Below are positions 19,623-28,021 of a stretch of 28,853 bases of DNA, in pieces. Position 1 is the stretch's first letter. Each line of letters begins with the position of its first letter. Origin of the DNA: Cylindrodendrum hubeiense (lineage: Eukaryota; Ascomycota; Sordariomycetes; Hypocreales; Nectriaceae); assembly GCA_014621425.1 (NCBI GenBank), contig JAANBB010000477.1, forward strand, positions 1 through 28,853, written 5' to 3'. The position numbers were made by a program, and so were the translations under genes. The notes beneath the pieces were generated by a model that searched no databases, had not been told where the DNA came from, and was given only the letters and a program-made list of their open reading frames with translations.

Positions 19623-19843
19623 GTCAGATTGCATGGTCGAGGCGGGCAGTTATGAGACCGACCTGGTTGGAGTCGCCAAAGGCCAGGTGGGCGTTTATAA
19701 AGATAAGAACCAGAGCCATTCAATCCTCACAATGAGATCTTCGACAATATGTACTTGGAGCTTTCCAATGGGAGCGGCAAATGCAGGTTCGCCGAGACGG
19801 GATTCGACCGGAAGCCCCCTAGTAGTAGCAATACCTTTACCCC

Positions 19844-20213
19844 TCAGCAGGGTGCCCATGTACGCGGTTTCGTATCAAGGATGATGGAAAGCAACGAAGG
19901 GGTCTCTTTAATAGTGATGACCTGGCGCCGGTAATGAAAGTGGTAACGACGGTAGTCGCGGAGGTACCACACGGAGGCGCTCGTTCTGAATCCACTGGTC
20001 CCAGCAGGCGAAGACCTCGGTCATGGCAGTAGCGAAAAGGGGGAGGCTACTGACAGTCGTATCACAGAGATGTCGTAGAGGGCGCAGAGGGTTACCTACT
20101 ACGAGGTCGTCGGCGTCGGGGGTCGAGTCCAGGAGAGCCTGGCTCAAGACCTTGGCGGCGACAGCAACACAGGAAACCAACCGACAGATCAGCAATAATA
20201 AAGTGATACTCAT
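19844..20213 (-). pseudogene. Possible small secreted-protein-like gene, frameshifted
   Basis: An ATG at 20213 opens a 101-codon frame with a hydrophobic, signal-peptide-like start (MSITLLLLICRLVSC) and several Cys. A TATAAGT motif lies about 40-50 bp upstream (near 20255). After the codons for WDQWIQNERL a one-base shift would continue in another frame with VWYLRDYRRYHFHYRRQ and end at TGA 19844-19846; that continuation looks more protein-like than the annotated tail. This suggests a one-base deletion, but it is uncertain whether this is a gene at all. An unrelated open frame lies antisense at 19749-19934. No family was recognised. Confidence 0.3.
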
Positions 20214-20663
20214 ATGGGGAGAAAGCGGTAGCTAAAGCGAGACCGGAAATGTACTTATAAAAAGTCGAGAGGGCTACGGAGCAAAAAGAGGGAAACGGAA
20301 ATGTCAGGACTTATCACTCAGTATGATGGTTCATAGGCAATAAGGTCGTGTTGTCTCTTATCTCAAATGTTCTAAAATTAAGCAAATGTCAAAACCACCC
20401 ATATCCATCCTGTTGCCTCCCTCACTCGCACGGTTGTCGGTGTGATAGATCTGGGGCGGTGTCCTCGTCGAAATCAAATGCATTTTGCCCTTTTTACTTC
20501 CTCGTGTACAATTTTGGCAAGGTGAAAATGGGTTAGGGCAAGGGTCCCCCTCTGGGCGTCAGATAACTCCTGGTGTCGGGTGAAAGCAAATACCGAAGGG
20601 AAAACTTTTGCGAGGTTATCGTCGGCGGATGCGCCCGTCATTTGCTTGCATACGCCGGGCTCA
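20214..20663. other. Intergenic stretch between two minus-strand units
   Basis: No gene or repeat was recognised. It would hold the 3'UTR of the unit at 20664-21899 and the promoter (TATAAGT near 20255) of the small frame at 20213. Confidence 0.5.
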
Positions 20664-21899
20664 TCACCTGTCAAACCGTGAAGGGTCAGGTAAACAACGG
20701 CTGTCGTCGTTGGGGGTCTCCTAACCGAACATGTTCAGGATGTCGGCGTTGGCACTCGGCTCAGACATCGGTTTCCGCTTCTTTGCAGATGGAGTCATCG
20801 TCTCTGCTGGTGCAGGTCTCTTTGGTGGGATGTTGGTGGATACCTCCTGGGCGACCAGCTTCTTTATCAAAGGGGTCATGATCTTGAAAAGTTGTTGCCC
20901 CTCTTCCTAGGTGGGGGGTTCCTTCTTCCCTTGGGATTTTTCCAACTTTTCGGCAGCTGAATCAATTGTGATGGTTTCTATACTCTTTTGGAGGTTTGTC
21001 ATCCTGTTGGCAATCTTGAGGAAGATTTCTCTGTTACTCTTTTCGTTCTCATTGAGCTTGGTGGATACCTCTGTTTCGTGGACTAATCGAGCTGTCTAGG
21101 AGTCATTGAGTCGAGCATGGTAGTTGTTGTCCTCGTTGGCGCTTTCAAGGTCTTTCAGGCGTTTTTCAACCTTTTCCAGTTTCTCCAGAGTTGTGGCGGC
21201 GACGCTTGCTGCATTAAGAGCCACCGCATCCAATACTCCAGCTCCCTGGGTTGTACTGCCGGTCTGAGGGCCGCCTCCGTTCAGTGTGATTGTCGCCAAG
21301 TGTGACATCCCGATGATCGCTAACGCACCTCCAACACTCGGGTTCAAGGTGCAGAATTTGGTGACAAATCGTGTGGCCAGAATCTCCGCTTGCGGGGGTA
21401 CTTTCTTTATCCAGTGGCATCGATGTTTTCCGCTTTGTATGTACCCGCCTCCCATGTAGGCATCTCGTGCGTCCTGAAGGGAGGTCTTGACTCTTCGGAC
21501 CAGTTTGCTGTCGGAATGAGATTTCTTCTTTCCAGGGCCGACATCTTTGGGTACATCTCGGTAGTGCTCAATGATGGCTTCTCGTGTCTGGTTGAAAAGG
21601 GCGGAAAGGGGGTGATCCGGGTCTGGGTTTTCTTCTTGGTCGAATTTAACCCCTTTGACCTCAAATTCCGCTTTCATAAATGCCAAGGCATCATCAATCC
21701 ATCGGGGTCCCTTGGGCTCCCGGGGCATTCCTGACGGCTTGCTAGCTTCTTCTTCCTCTTCTTCTTCTTCGTCGAATTCCTCCTCATATGACGTATCGGT
21801 CTCGAAGTCGTCGTCCATCTCGCTTTGCTCCCCTCGAGCGCTTCTTCCTCTCAGTGATCGAAGAGGTGCGGGAGAGGGGCTAGTAGGTGCTGACAACAT
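20664..21899 (-). CDS. Unknown coiled-coil protein, one frame interrupted by three TAG codons
   Basis: ATG at 21899 gives 267 codons, then TAG (21096-21098). The same frame continues for 62 codons to TAG (20907-20909), 61 codons to TAG (20721-20723) and 18 codons to TGA (20664-20666); no frameshift is needed over 1236 bp. Visible parts in order: Ser/Pro/Arg-rich start, an acidic Asp/Glu run (about residues 28-52), a globular-looking region with WIDDALAFMKAEFEV, a Lys/Ser-rich stretch, a heptad coil LEKLEKVEKRLKDLE that continues past the first TAG, and a nuclear-localisation-like PSAKKRKP after the second. A canonical 5'UTR intron ends directly before the ATG and a TATA-like box lies upstream. 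No family was recognised. It could be a RIP-damaged gene, or a gene whose UAGs are recoded (see findings). The product may also simply end at the first TAG. Confidence 0.6.
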
Positions 21900-21974
21900 C
21901 TAGTTGAGGTCAGGCTGATACTGAAGCGAGGATCACAGTGTCGTGGGGCCCAGCAGAGGAGGGAGAGAACTTAC
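21900..21974 (-). other. 5'UTR intron abutting the ATG
   Basis: Minus strand: CAACCAAG|GTAAGTTCTC at 21974 and CTCAACTAG at 21900, 75 nt, with CTGACC as a branch-like site. Removal puts the sequence ACCAAG directly before the ATG, a good fungal start context. Confidence 0.6.
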
Positions 21975-22033
21975 CTTGGTTGAGTGCGATGTGAAGGAAT
22001 GAAAGAAAAGTGGCTAGGGGCGGAACAGGTGTG

Positions 22034-22043
22034 GTTAATATAG
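22034..22043 (-). promoter_or_regulatory. TATA-like box
   Basis: GCTATATTAAC-like sequence on the minus strand, about 60 bp upstream of the 5'UTR splice donor of the unit at 21899. Spacing suits a core promoter. Confidence 0.4.
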
Positions 22044-22719
22044 CTACAGCACAGTGATTCATGGCCGGAGGCCGGCCAAGCTGACCCCGGTGACAGTGAG
22101 TCAAGGCCGGAGATAGGGCGGACCGACCGCGGGCTGTGTAGCTCAAAAGCTAACTAACAACACAGGAGAACCCGGAGTCAGCCCGCACCAGGCACGAGCA
22201 AACCTATGGAGAGATTAGGTGTGAGTCGGCTAAGGAGCTGATCCTGGTCGATGTAATATGGCGATTCAAGAGGTGAGAGGCTGTATCTGAAGAGATCGAG
22301 TAGAGGCGCTTGCTATAAGTTCGATCTATGCGGTTCCTATTCTAGTGTATTGTAAATAAAAGGTATTGCTCTGAGTTGGGGTTCCTTGATCTCGCAGTAA
22401 GATGCCTTCACGGGCGTTCTTGGCCGTGTGTGCCAGCTAGGATGTAAGCCTATTTAATCTGGACTACCTCTTATAGGCTGTTCCGACCGGTATTGAGGTT
22501 ATTGGATAAGGTCAATTAGTCAGCCATTGAGGCATCGCGGTTAAAATCGTCCACGATCATCATCGTCGATGATTTTCTTAACAAGCTCGAGTTACGATCT
22601 TTTTGAGGTATTTTTGCGGCATTGCTTCTTGACCCATTTGATCAGATGGTGCTTATAGACAGCATCGGTCAAGTTCGTCTGTATTATTCATTTTGAGAGT
22701 CCCCTATTTGCGCTTTTAC
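22044..22719. other. Intergenic region, nothing recognised
   Basis: About 0.7 kb without a supported gene. It contains a small perfect inverted repeat, ATCATCG/CGATGAT with a 1-bp spacer, near 22557-22573. Confidence 0.5.
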
Positions 22720-23340
22720 ACACAATGCGGGCGCATCGCCATTGTGCCGGGTCCACGACGACACTGAGACTTCAACTGGATATGCCGGGGACGACAACTG
22801 CCGAGACATGGTGGTGTGGCGCCAGAATACATGGACGGCGCTGGGGAACATGCCCTGGAGGCTCTCGACACTACATTTTGACGCACGATGGAGAATTGAG
22901 GATCGCTCGACTCGAAATGTCGCAGTGCGAAGGTCCGGGGCGACACGGCGCCACCCCGGCCGGAACCCCGAGGCGAGGTGGACCACCCGGAGCACGAAAA
23001 GAACCACCAAAACTAGACATCGGTGAAAAACGCAGCCCCGGTGGGGACGACACCTCGACATGACTTGAGGAAGGCGGAGGAGAGCGGGGAGACACAGCCC
23101 ACCGAAACCTCAAGCTCTGAAAACCGAAGCCTGGCGGGCACAACCACGAGAATAGCGCTGGGAGAGGAGGACTTGGAAGTGGCGACATGGCACGACACGG
23201 CTGAGAGCAGGGCGGACCTGGACGCGATGGCGGATCTGGACACAGCTGAACCACTCTGTGGAATGGTCGGGAAGCACAGGCAAATCCCATACTGTGTCGT
23301 GAATCACTGCCCGCGAAGTCACCTGACGGGCTTCTGAGGT
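22720..23340 (+). other. GC-rich island with overlapping open frames
   Basis: About 620 bp that is clearly more GC-rich than its flanks. Three plus-strand frames are open over parts of it: 22725-23063, 22742-23026 and 23023-23337. The last encodes an acidic Ser/Thr/Glu-rich stretch (including GEEDLEVATWHDTAESRADLD) and looks the most protein-like. No frame covers the island and no ATG-initiated gene is convincing. It may be a decayed gene or transposon fragment; no domain was recognised. Confidence 0.35.
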
Positions 23341-23496
23341 GAAGCGGAAGTGACGCCCTTAGTCGGCCGATCTTTTCAATTTTTCCCTTTCACAAGCAAG
23401 GGCAAGCACCCATCACCATCCGCAAGCCGAAGGTCTGCCTCCTGTATGCTCTCTTCCCATTGCTGTTCACTGTATCATCCACAACCTCCCTCTAAG

Positions 23497-23957
23497 ATGG
23501 GTTCAGAAGAAATAACTAAGGACAAGGGTAAGTCAAGGCGAGGTTGATGTCTCCTATAAAAATTCAAGTCTAACTGATTAAAGTGGTGAAAGCTGCTCAA
23601 GATGCTATCAGACAGCTACTGAACGCAACAAGCAAAACATCACAGCAAGGAGAAATGGCATCTCTTAATAACGCCCTCAAGAAACTGCAAGTATACAATT
23701 CCCACGAAGACGGCGTTGTTATATCAACTTCTTCGATCGAGGTCATGGAAAAAGTAGATCAGAACAAGGCAGATTGGCTAGATAAGGTCATCTTCATTTG
23801 TAGAAGCTTCACTCCCTGTGGGATCGTCGATGAAGGCAAGAATTTCACTGTCTTGATCGTCATCATCATCCTCTTCTTCCTCATCCTCATCCTCTTCGTT
23901 GGAGTCCTCGTCCAAGGAAGCCATCACGCAATTTCGACTAGCCCGTCGTCACTGTGA
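23497..23957 (+). CDS. Small unknown protein, two exons, with a hydrophobic C-terminal segment
   Basis: ATG at 23497 in context TAAGATGG. Exon 1 (23497-23527) joins exon 2 (23584-23957) across a GTAAGT...CTAACTGATTAAAG intron to give 134 residues. The N-terminal 85 residues are helical and charged (VVKAAQDAIRQLLNATSK, MASLNNALKKLQVYN). The C-terminal part holds the uncharged run VLIVIIILFFLILILFVGVL, which would be a membrane segment. That run is exactly antisense to an Asp/Glu-rich run on the minus strand (23778-24159 unit), so it may be a by-product of an acidic gene read backwards; the true protein might then be truncated or fused. No family was recognised. Confidence 0.45.
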
Positions 23958-24159
23958 AGCGTGAGTTAGTGGCGAGTCAAGCACGAGTAATCGATAAACA
24001 TACATTGAACCTTGGCGGAAGGCCCCTCCAGAAGCGTTCCTCGGCGGTAGCATCCCATTCTTCGGCTTCAGCTTGGACTTTTCGGAGCGCAATGGCGTAA
24101 AGCTCTTACAAAGATCTCACTCCGAGCTTTTCCAGCACCTTCTTTTGCCAGTGGCCCAT
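23778..24159 (-). pseudogene. Possible decayed minus-strand gene with an acidic C-terminus
   Basis: ATG at 24159 opens MGHWQKKVLEKLGVRSL, then TAA (24106-24108), and the frame continues with ELYAIALRKVQAEAEEWD and WRGLPPRFN to a GTATGT donor at 24003. A 52-nt intron with an ACTAAC branch site ends at CAG 23952; the next codon is TGA (23949-23951), followed in frame by RRASRNCVMASLDEDSNEED, an Asp/Glu-rich run and the end EDDLI plus TAG (23778-23780). TAA and TGA could each come from a C to T change (CAA, CGA). The unit overlaps the plus-strand gene at 23497-23957 tail to tail. The reading is tentative, and no family was recognised. Confidence 0.35.
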
Positions 24160-24709
24160 GGTTCGATGGTGAGATAGGAGATTGAAAGATGGTGGCGGAA
24201 TGATGATTTGAATTCAGATGGTGGTGATCTTGCAGCTGTGCGGTGTTTGTGAGGTGTTTGTGAGGTGTTTGTGAGGTGCAGGCCTTGTGGGTGTTTTTCT
24301 GCAAGCATGTGTGGTTGTTCTCCATGTTGATTGTGTTGCTATCGTGCTCTAAGGCGTAATTTTAGTGTCGTTGGATGTGTTCCCATAATCTGGTTGGTGG
24401 ACGAACTCTTAGAACCGTTTGGTGATTGTCATTGATTCATTGGGGTACTCGAGTTTATAAAGAGCGAGGTGGTTGCTTTCGAAATTTGGGATTTCCGTGA
24501 ATTCCACCTTCATCATCTTCAATTTGACAACAACAGCAACCTCTTCATTCTCCGACATAGCTCTCAACCACTTCATTCTCCTTCTGCATCCCCTGCGACT
24601 ACGCTGTCCTCCTGAATTACCCACGATCACTTCGTCCCCCTCCTGCGACCACGCCGTCCTCCTGGCAGTGGAAAGCTCTCACAAGCTCGCAACTTGTGCA
24701 CCATCCGCA
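24160..24709. other. Divergent intergenic region with two short repeats
   Basis: Lies between the minus-strand unit at 24159 and the plus-strand unit at 24710. It contains an 11-bp tandem repeat (24242-24279) and a 22-bp sequence duplicated at 24593-24614 and 24643-24664 with two mismatches. The frame of the plus unit is open upstream to 24473, but that part is not convincing as protein. Confidence 0.5.
24242..24279 (+). repeat. 11-bp tandem repeat
   Basis: Three copies of GGTGTTTGTGA at 24242, 24253 and 24264 plus a partial fourth. Confidence 0.75.
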
Positions 24710-26323
24710 ATGTGCGAGATGGACCTGGCGTATAACCCTCGGCTGTGGGCTTACGAAACCGGTGTTTCAAACAGGCAACCGAAATTAGTTATCCGAATCC
24801 GCACAGATGAGAAGGCGGATAGCAAAGGAGCGTCAGCTACCTTGGACATCCAAGACGAAACTGGTGCAGGAAAGACATGGAGCGCTAGTGAGCTTAACGT
24901 AACCAATGCTTACCAGTATGTTATCCCGTCCATCAATTTATACCTATTCCTAATTAACATTCATAGGTCGGAATTGGTTGTTATTATGGGGGAGCTGCTT
25001 CCTCTTGGTTTAGTTAATGAGAAAAGTATCAAGAAGGCTAAGGGAATGCGATCATTCGACCCTAAACACCACACAACAATCCCGACAAGCAGCGTACCGA
25101 CGGGAGTCATTATGAGACGACTGGGGGATAAGAAGGGCAATGTCTTTTTATTATACAATAAAAAGAAGGGTCTCTGCCAAATTTCGCAGCTGCCCACAGG
25201 GCTTGACAAACGGCTCGTTTATTACCAAGAATAGACAGGGGGGTAGGACAGCACCGAACACACTATAAGATCGACTCATTCACGGAATTCTAACGATGAA
25301 TTCTGCAATAAGTATCTCTTGGATCATGCTACCGATATCTTCAATATTGCGAAGGCATCAGCCCAAAAGGAACATATGGGAAAGGGTTGGAAACCCAAAG
25401 TCGATCCATTCAACGCAATAGTGTCCTATCTATATAAAGGCATTTTCTTATATGAGAAAACTAACTGCCCATCATTTTTAAAGGATGTACTTGCCCTAGT
25501 AGATAATACTCGAGGCAAGCTCAAGTAACAGGACCGGGGGAATACATCATCAGAACACGAACACTACCACGCGATTATTCGCAACCTCATCCGAGGAAAC
25601 GATCCTTTCAATATAAATAATATACGAGAGGCACATCGCGCATATATAGTGAGTTTTATGTACATTATATGAGATGGAGGAAAACTAACAACTATGTAGG
25701 CACTATAGCCAACTCAACTTCAGAGCGGAAATATACTAAGAATTAACGCACGCGCTTTATACCAACTCGCTAACGGCCTCCAAAACAATTCTATGCAAGG
25801 CCGTGTTATCCCGGAGGCTTTATATCGAGCTTTTATTGTGGCATTCTGCCACTCCGACACTACTATCAAACAAGGTATTAATATACAGGCCAGAGACAAC
25901 GCTATTGCAGAAGCGTACGACTTTACAGCGTTCACAGTGGGTGATCCACCTCCCAGTCAATCCGCCGCTATCGACATCAGCGACTCTAATAGGTGCCTCG
26001 TGGCCTTGATGAAGCACCTCCTGAGAATAAGGCGCAGACATATTAAGTCCTTCGAGATATAGATGGGACGTGAACGTGAGCAGTTAGCACTCGATGGGAA
26101 CAACGCCGCCACACATGATCTACAGCAGTTACTCCATGACCTGCCGAATGCCGAGGACTGGAACATGGCACGGGAGGGCCTGGGACATATTGCCCAGTTT
26201 CTTTATCTGAGATACCAATCTTCAGCAAATGAATTCATAGGACTTCTTGAGTCCGAGATGGAACAGTTTCAGGAGATAATCGATGGACTTAGTCGTCATA
26301 AGAGCGATGGTGATAAGGATTGA
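24710..26323 (+). pseudogene. Unknown fungal gene, one frame interrupted by four TAG and one TAA
   Basis: Taking ATG 24710 (MCEMDLAYNPRLWAYETG), two 51-nt introns (24916-24966, GTATGT...TCATAG; 25649-25699, GTGAGT...CTAACA...TGTAG) leave one frame of 503 codons to TGA 26321-26323. Inside it are TAG 25232, TAG 25244, TAA 25526, TAG 25706 and TAG 26060. Between stops the protein is well formed, for example SELVVIMGELLPLGLVNEKS, DKKGNVFLLYNKKKGLCQIS, FNAIVSYLYKGIFLYEK and EALYRAFIVAFCHSD. All stops are one C to T change from Gln codons, and the TAGs one change from Trp. Later exons use many AT-ending codons (ATA, TTA, TAT), unlike the Hsp70 gene, which fits RIP-type decay. The frame may continue past the TGA towards an acidic tail at 26463-26633. 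No family was recognised. Confidence 0.5.
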
Positions 26324-26462
26324 ATTTTACAATCGAGACTTCTAGCTCATATCCGCAACGCGCACTCTAATCAATACACATCTTGTCTTGCTTTGCTTTC
26401 ATCTTTGCGCCAAGATCTGGGTGAGAACCAGGCCTCTGGATCTCCTCCCTAATCATCCTAGC

Positions 26463-26633
26463 CACAAGTTCATCCAAGAGGGACAACAGCAGCAGTTCTC
26501 TGATGAAAGCGAAGAAGATGAAAGCGAGGAAGATGAAAGCGAGGAAGGAGAGGAAAGATACGACGGCGAACAGAGCATGGACATGGACATCCACGGCGAG
26601 TTAGTCGACTTGATGGATTTGGATTACCCATGA
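26463..26633 (+). pseudogene. Acidic C-terminal exon or fragment
   Basis: Open frame encoding KFIQEGQQQQFSDESEED, further ESEED repeats and the end LVDLMDLDYP plus TGA. It has no ATG at its start and follows a possible small intron (26421-26461, GTGAGA...CTAATCATCCTAG), so it is probably the 3' part of the unit at 24710. Joining at that intron puts it one base out of frame, suggesting an indel or another splice site. Confidence 0.4.
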
Positions 26634-26777
26634 GGTAACCGACTTATGGATCAAATTAGCCGTACAGTAGAGAGGCTTTTCCATTACAGGAGGAAGTTCA
26701 TATCAAGCGATTCGTTCCATTGATGTTTCGCGCCGCCTCCTGCTCCCGCCGGCCGTATCGTCTCGGTTTCTGCTGAC

Positions 26778-26995
26778 GGCTAATTATTAGGATTTATGTA
26801 TCCAAATACTAATTTTATCTTAGTTATTTATTCCCTAATACTGCATTTTATTTTAATTATTTATTCCCTAATACTACATTTTATTTTAGTTACTTATTCC
26901 CTGATATTAGCATTTTATTTTAGTTACTTATTCCCTAATATTAGTATTATACTTTTAGGTTAAGGATGCATATACATATGAATTAGGTGTTGAAA
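26778..26995 (+). repeat. Dispersed AT-rich repeat, copy B, with internal expansion
   Basis: Starts GGCTAATTATTAGGATTTAT and ends with TTTAGGTTAAGGATGCATATAC and ATTAGGTGTTGAAA, collinear with copy A at 15028. The middle is expanded to four tandem units of 33-34 bp. Confidence 0.65.
26812..26945 (+). repeat. 33-34 bp tandem repeat inside copy B
   Basis: Four units at 26812, 26845, 26878 and 26912, each ATTTTATYTTARTTAYTTAT followed by TCCCTRATAYTR. Confidence 0.8.
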
Positions 26996-27088
26996 GGGCC
27001 TTAGTCCAGTCAGCAAGCGAACCGTCGGCCTCGTCGTCGAATAATCCCCGCGAGCGGGGTTGGCTCAACTCGCCCGAGGAAAAACACC

Positions 27089-28021
27089 ATGGCAGGCAAC
27101 GGCAACAGCAAGATCGGCCTCAACCTCCTCGACCTCCCCGTGGACATCATCAGCCTCATCCTCCAGCCACTCCTCACCAGCCCGACACCCATCCAGCTCT
27201 GCCCCTGCTCGGCATCGCCCATCAACCCCCTGCCGGTACTGCTCGCGCACCCGGCACTGCACGCCATCGCGGCACCGCTGCTGTTCACGGCCAACGAGTT
27301 CGTGCTGGACGCGACAGGGCCACATGCGCAGCACGTGCGGCGGCGTCTAATGGCGGCGGCAGCAGCAGAGGAAGACGGCGATGCCAGGACAGATCCAGAT
27401 TGGGGGCCGGCGTCATCGCTGCTCACGACAAGGGATGCGCGGCTCCGGGTAGCCAACTTGCAGGTGCGCTTTGATCGGCTGCGGGGGTGGTTGCATGACA
27501 GGCTGGTGCCGATGCTGGCGGACATGGTGGTGCAGGGGGCGCTGGAGCATCTGACGGTGTGGGTGCGGAGTCCGCCCGAGAGACAGCAGATGGAGGCTCG
27601 GCAGCAGACACGGGGCGGGAGCGAGTCGTCCGGGCACGGAGGGCGAGGCGCGGACGCGGTAGACGACAGCCGCCTCGCCCTCTTCGCGCGGCCGCCGCTC
27701 GAGGGGCTGCTCCGGGTGCTCGCGGACCCGTACCTCCGGACGGCGCGGCTGTGGGTCGACGAGCGGCGGCACATGCGGGCGTGGTGCCGATTCCACGCTG
27801 GAGGACGGGGAGGTACCGGGTGTGGGGCCGGGGCCGGAGCTGGAGCCGGGACGGGCGCCCGACCGGGAGGGCAGCCGGGAGGAGGGTCGTCTCCGCGGCG
27901 AGCTAGGTGGGGGCCAGGCGGTGGAGATCGATTGGCGCGAGGTGCTCCGGGTGGTGGACCCCGAGAGGAGAGACGTGGCGCTCGTGGGGGACGGGCGGAG
28001 CGGGCGGTGGTGATTTGGTGA
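27089..28021 (+). CDS. F-box-like protein, probably frameshifted near its end
   Basis: ATG at 27089 (context CACCATGG) opens a 310-codon frame. The start LNLLDLPVDIISLILQPLL is F-box-like (about residues 11-35), followed by LLAHPALHAIAAPLLFTANE, as in fungal F-box proteins that act as substrate adaptors of SCF ubiquitin ligases. To about residue 235 (RHMRAWCRFH, near 27800) the sequence is normal; the annotated tail then becomes a Gly/Arg/Ala run. One base over, a frame with GC-rich third positions reads STLEDGEVPGVGPGPELE and VEIDWREVLRVVDPERRDVA and ends at TGA 28011-28013. A one-base indel near 27795-27810, natural or from sequencing, would explain this. Very GC-rich, unlike the AT-rich repeat just upstream. 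Confidence 0.65.
   Translation: MAGNGNSKIGLNLLDLPVDIISLILQPLLTSPTPIQLCPCSASPINPLPVLLAHPALHAIAAPLLFTANEFVLDATGPHAQHVRRRLMAAAAAEEDGDARTDPDWGPASSLLTTRDARLRVANLQVRFDRLRGWLHDRLVPMLADMVVQGALEHLTVWVRSPPERQQMEARQQTRGGSESSGHGGRGADAVDDSRLALFARPPLEGLLRVLADPYLRTARLWVDERRHMRAWCRFHAGGRGGTGCGAGAGAGAGTGARPGGQPGGGSSPRRARWGPGGGDRLARGAPGGGPREERRGARGGRAERAVVIW

Larger units (their letters stand above)
26634..27088. other. AT-rich intergenic region upstream of the F-box-like gene
   Basis: Mostly filled by copy B of the dispersed repeat (26778-26995), leaving only about 90 bp between the repeat and the ATG at 27089. No gene seen. Confidence 0.6.

Noticed and set aside
19775..19850. tRNA-like B-box (GGTCGAATCCC) on the minus strand
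   Set aside because: The T-arm has only three pairs, a T of the invariant TTC is missing, and no matching acceptor strand or D-arm is found upstream.
19000..26700. Complete retrotransposon or DNA transposon
   Set aside because: No reverse transcriptase, integrase, transposase or tyrosine-recombinase motif, long terminal repeats or inverted termini were seen.
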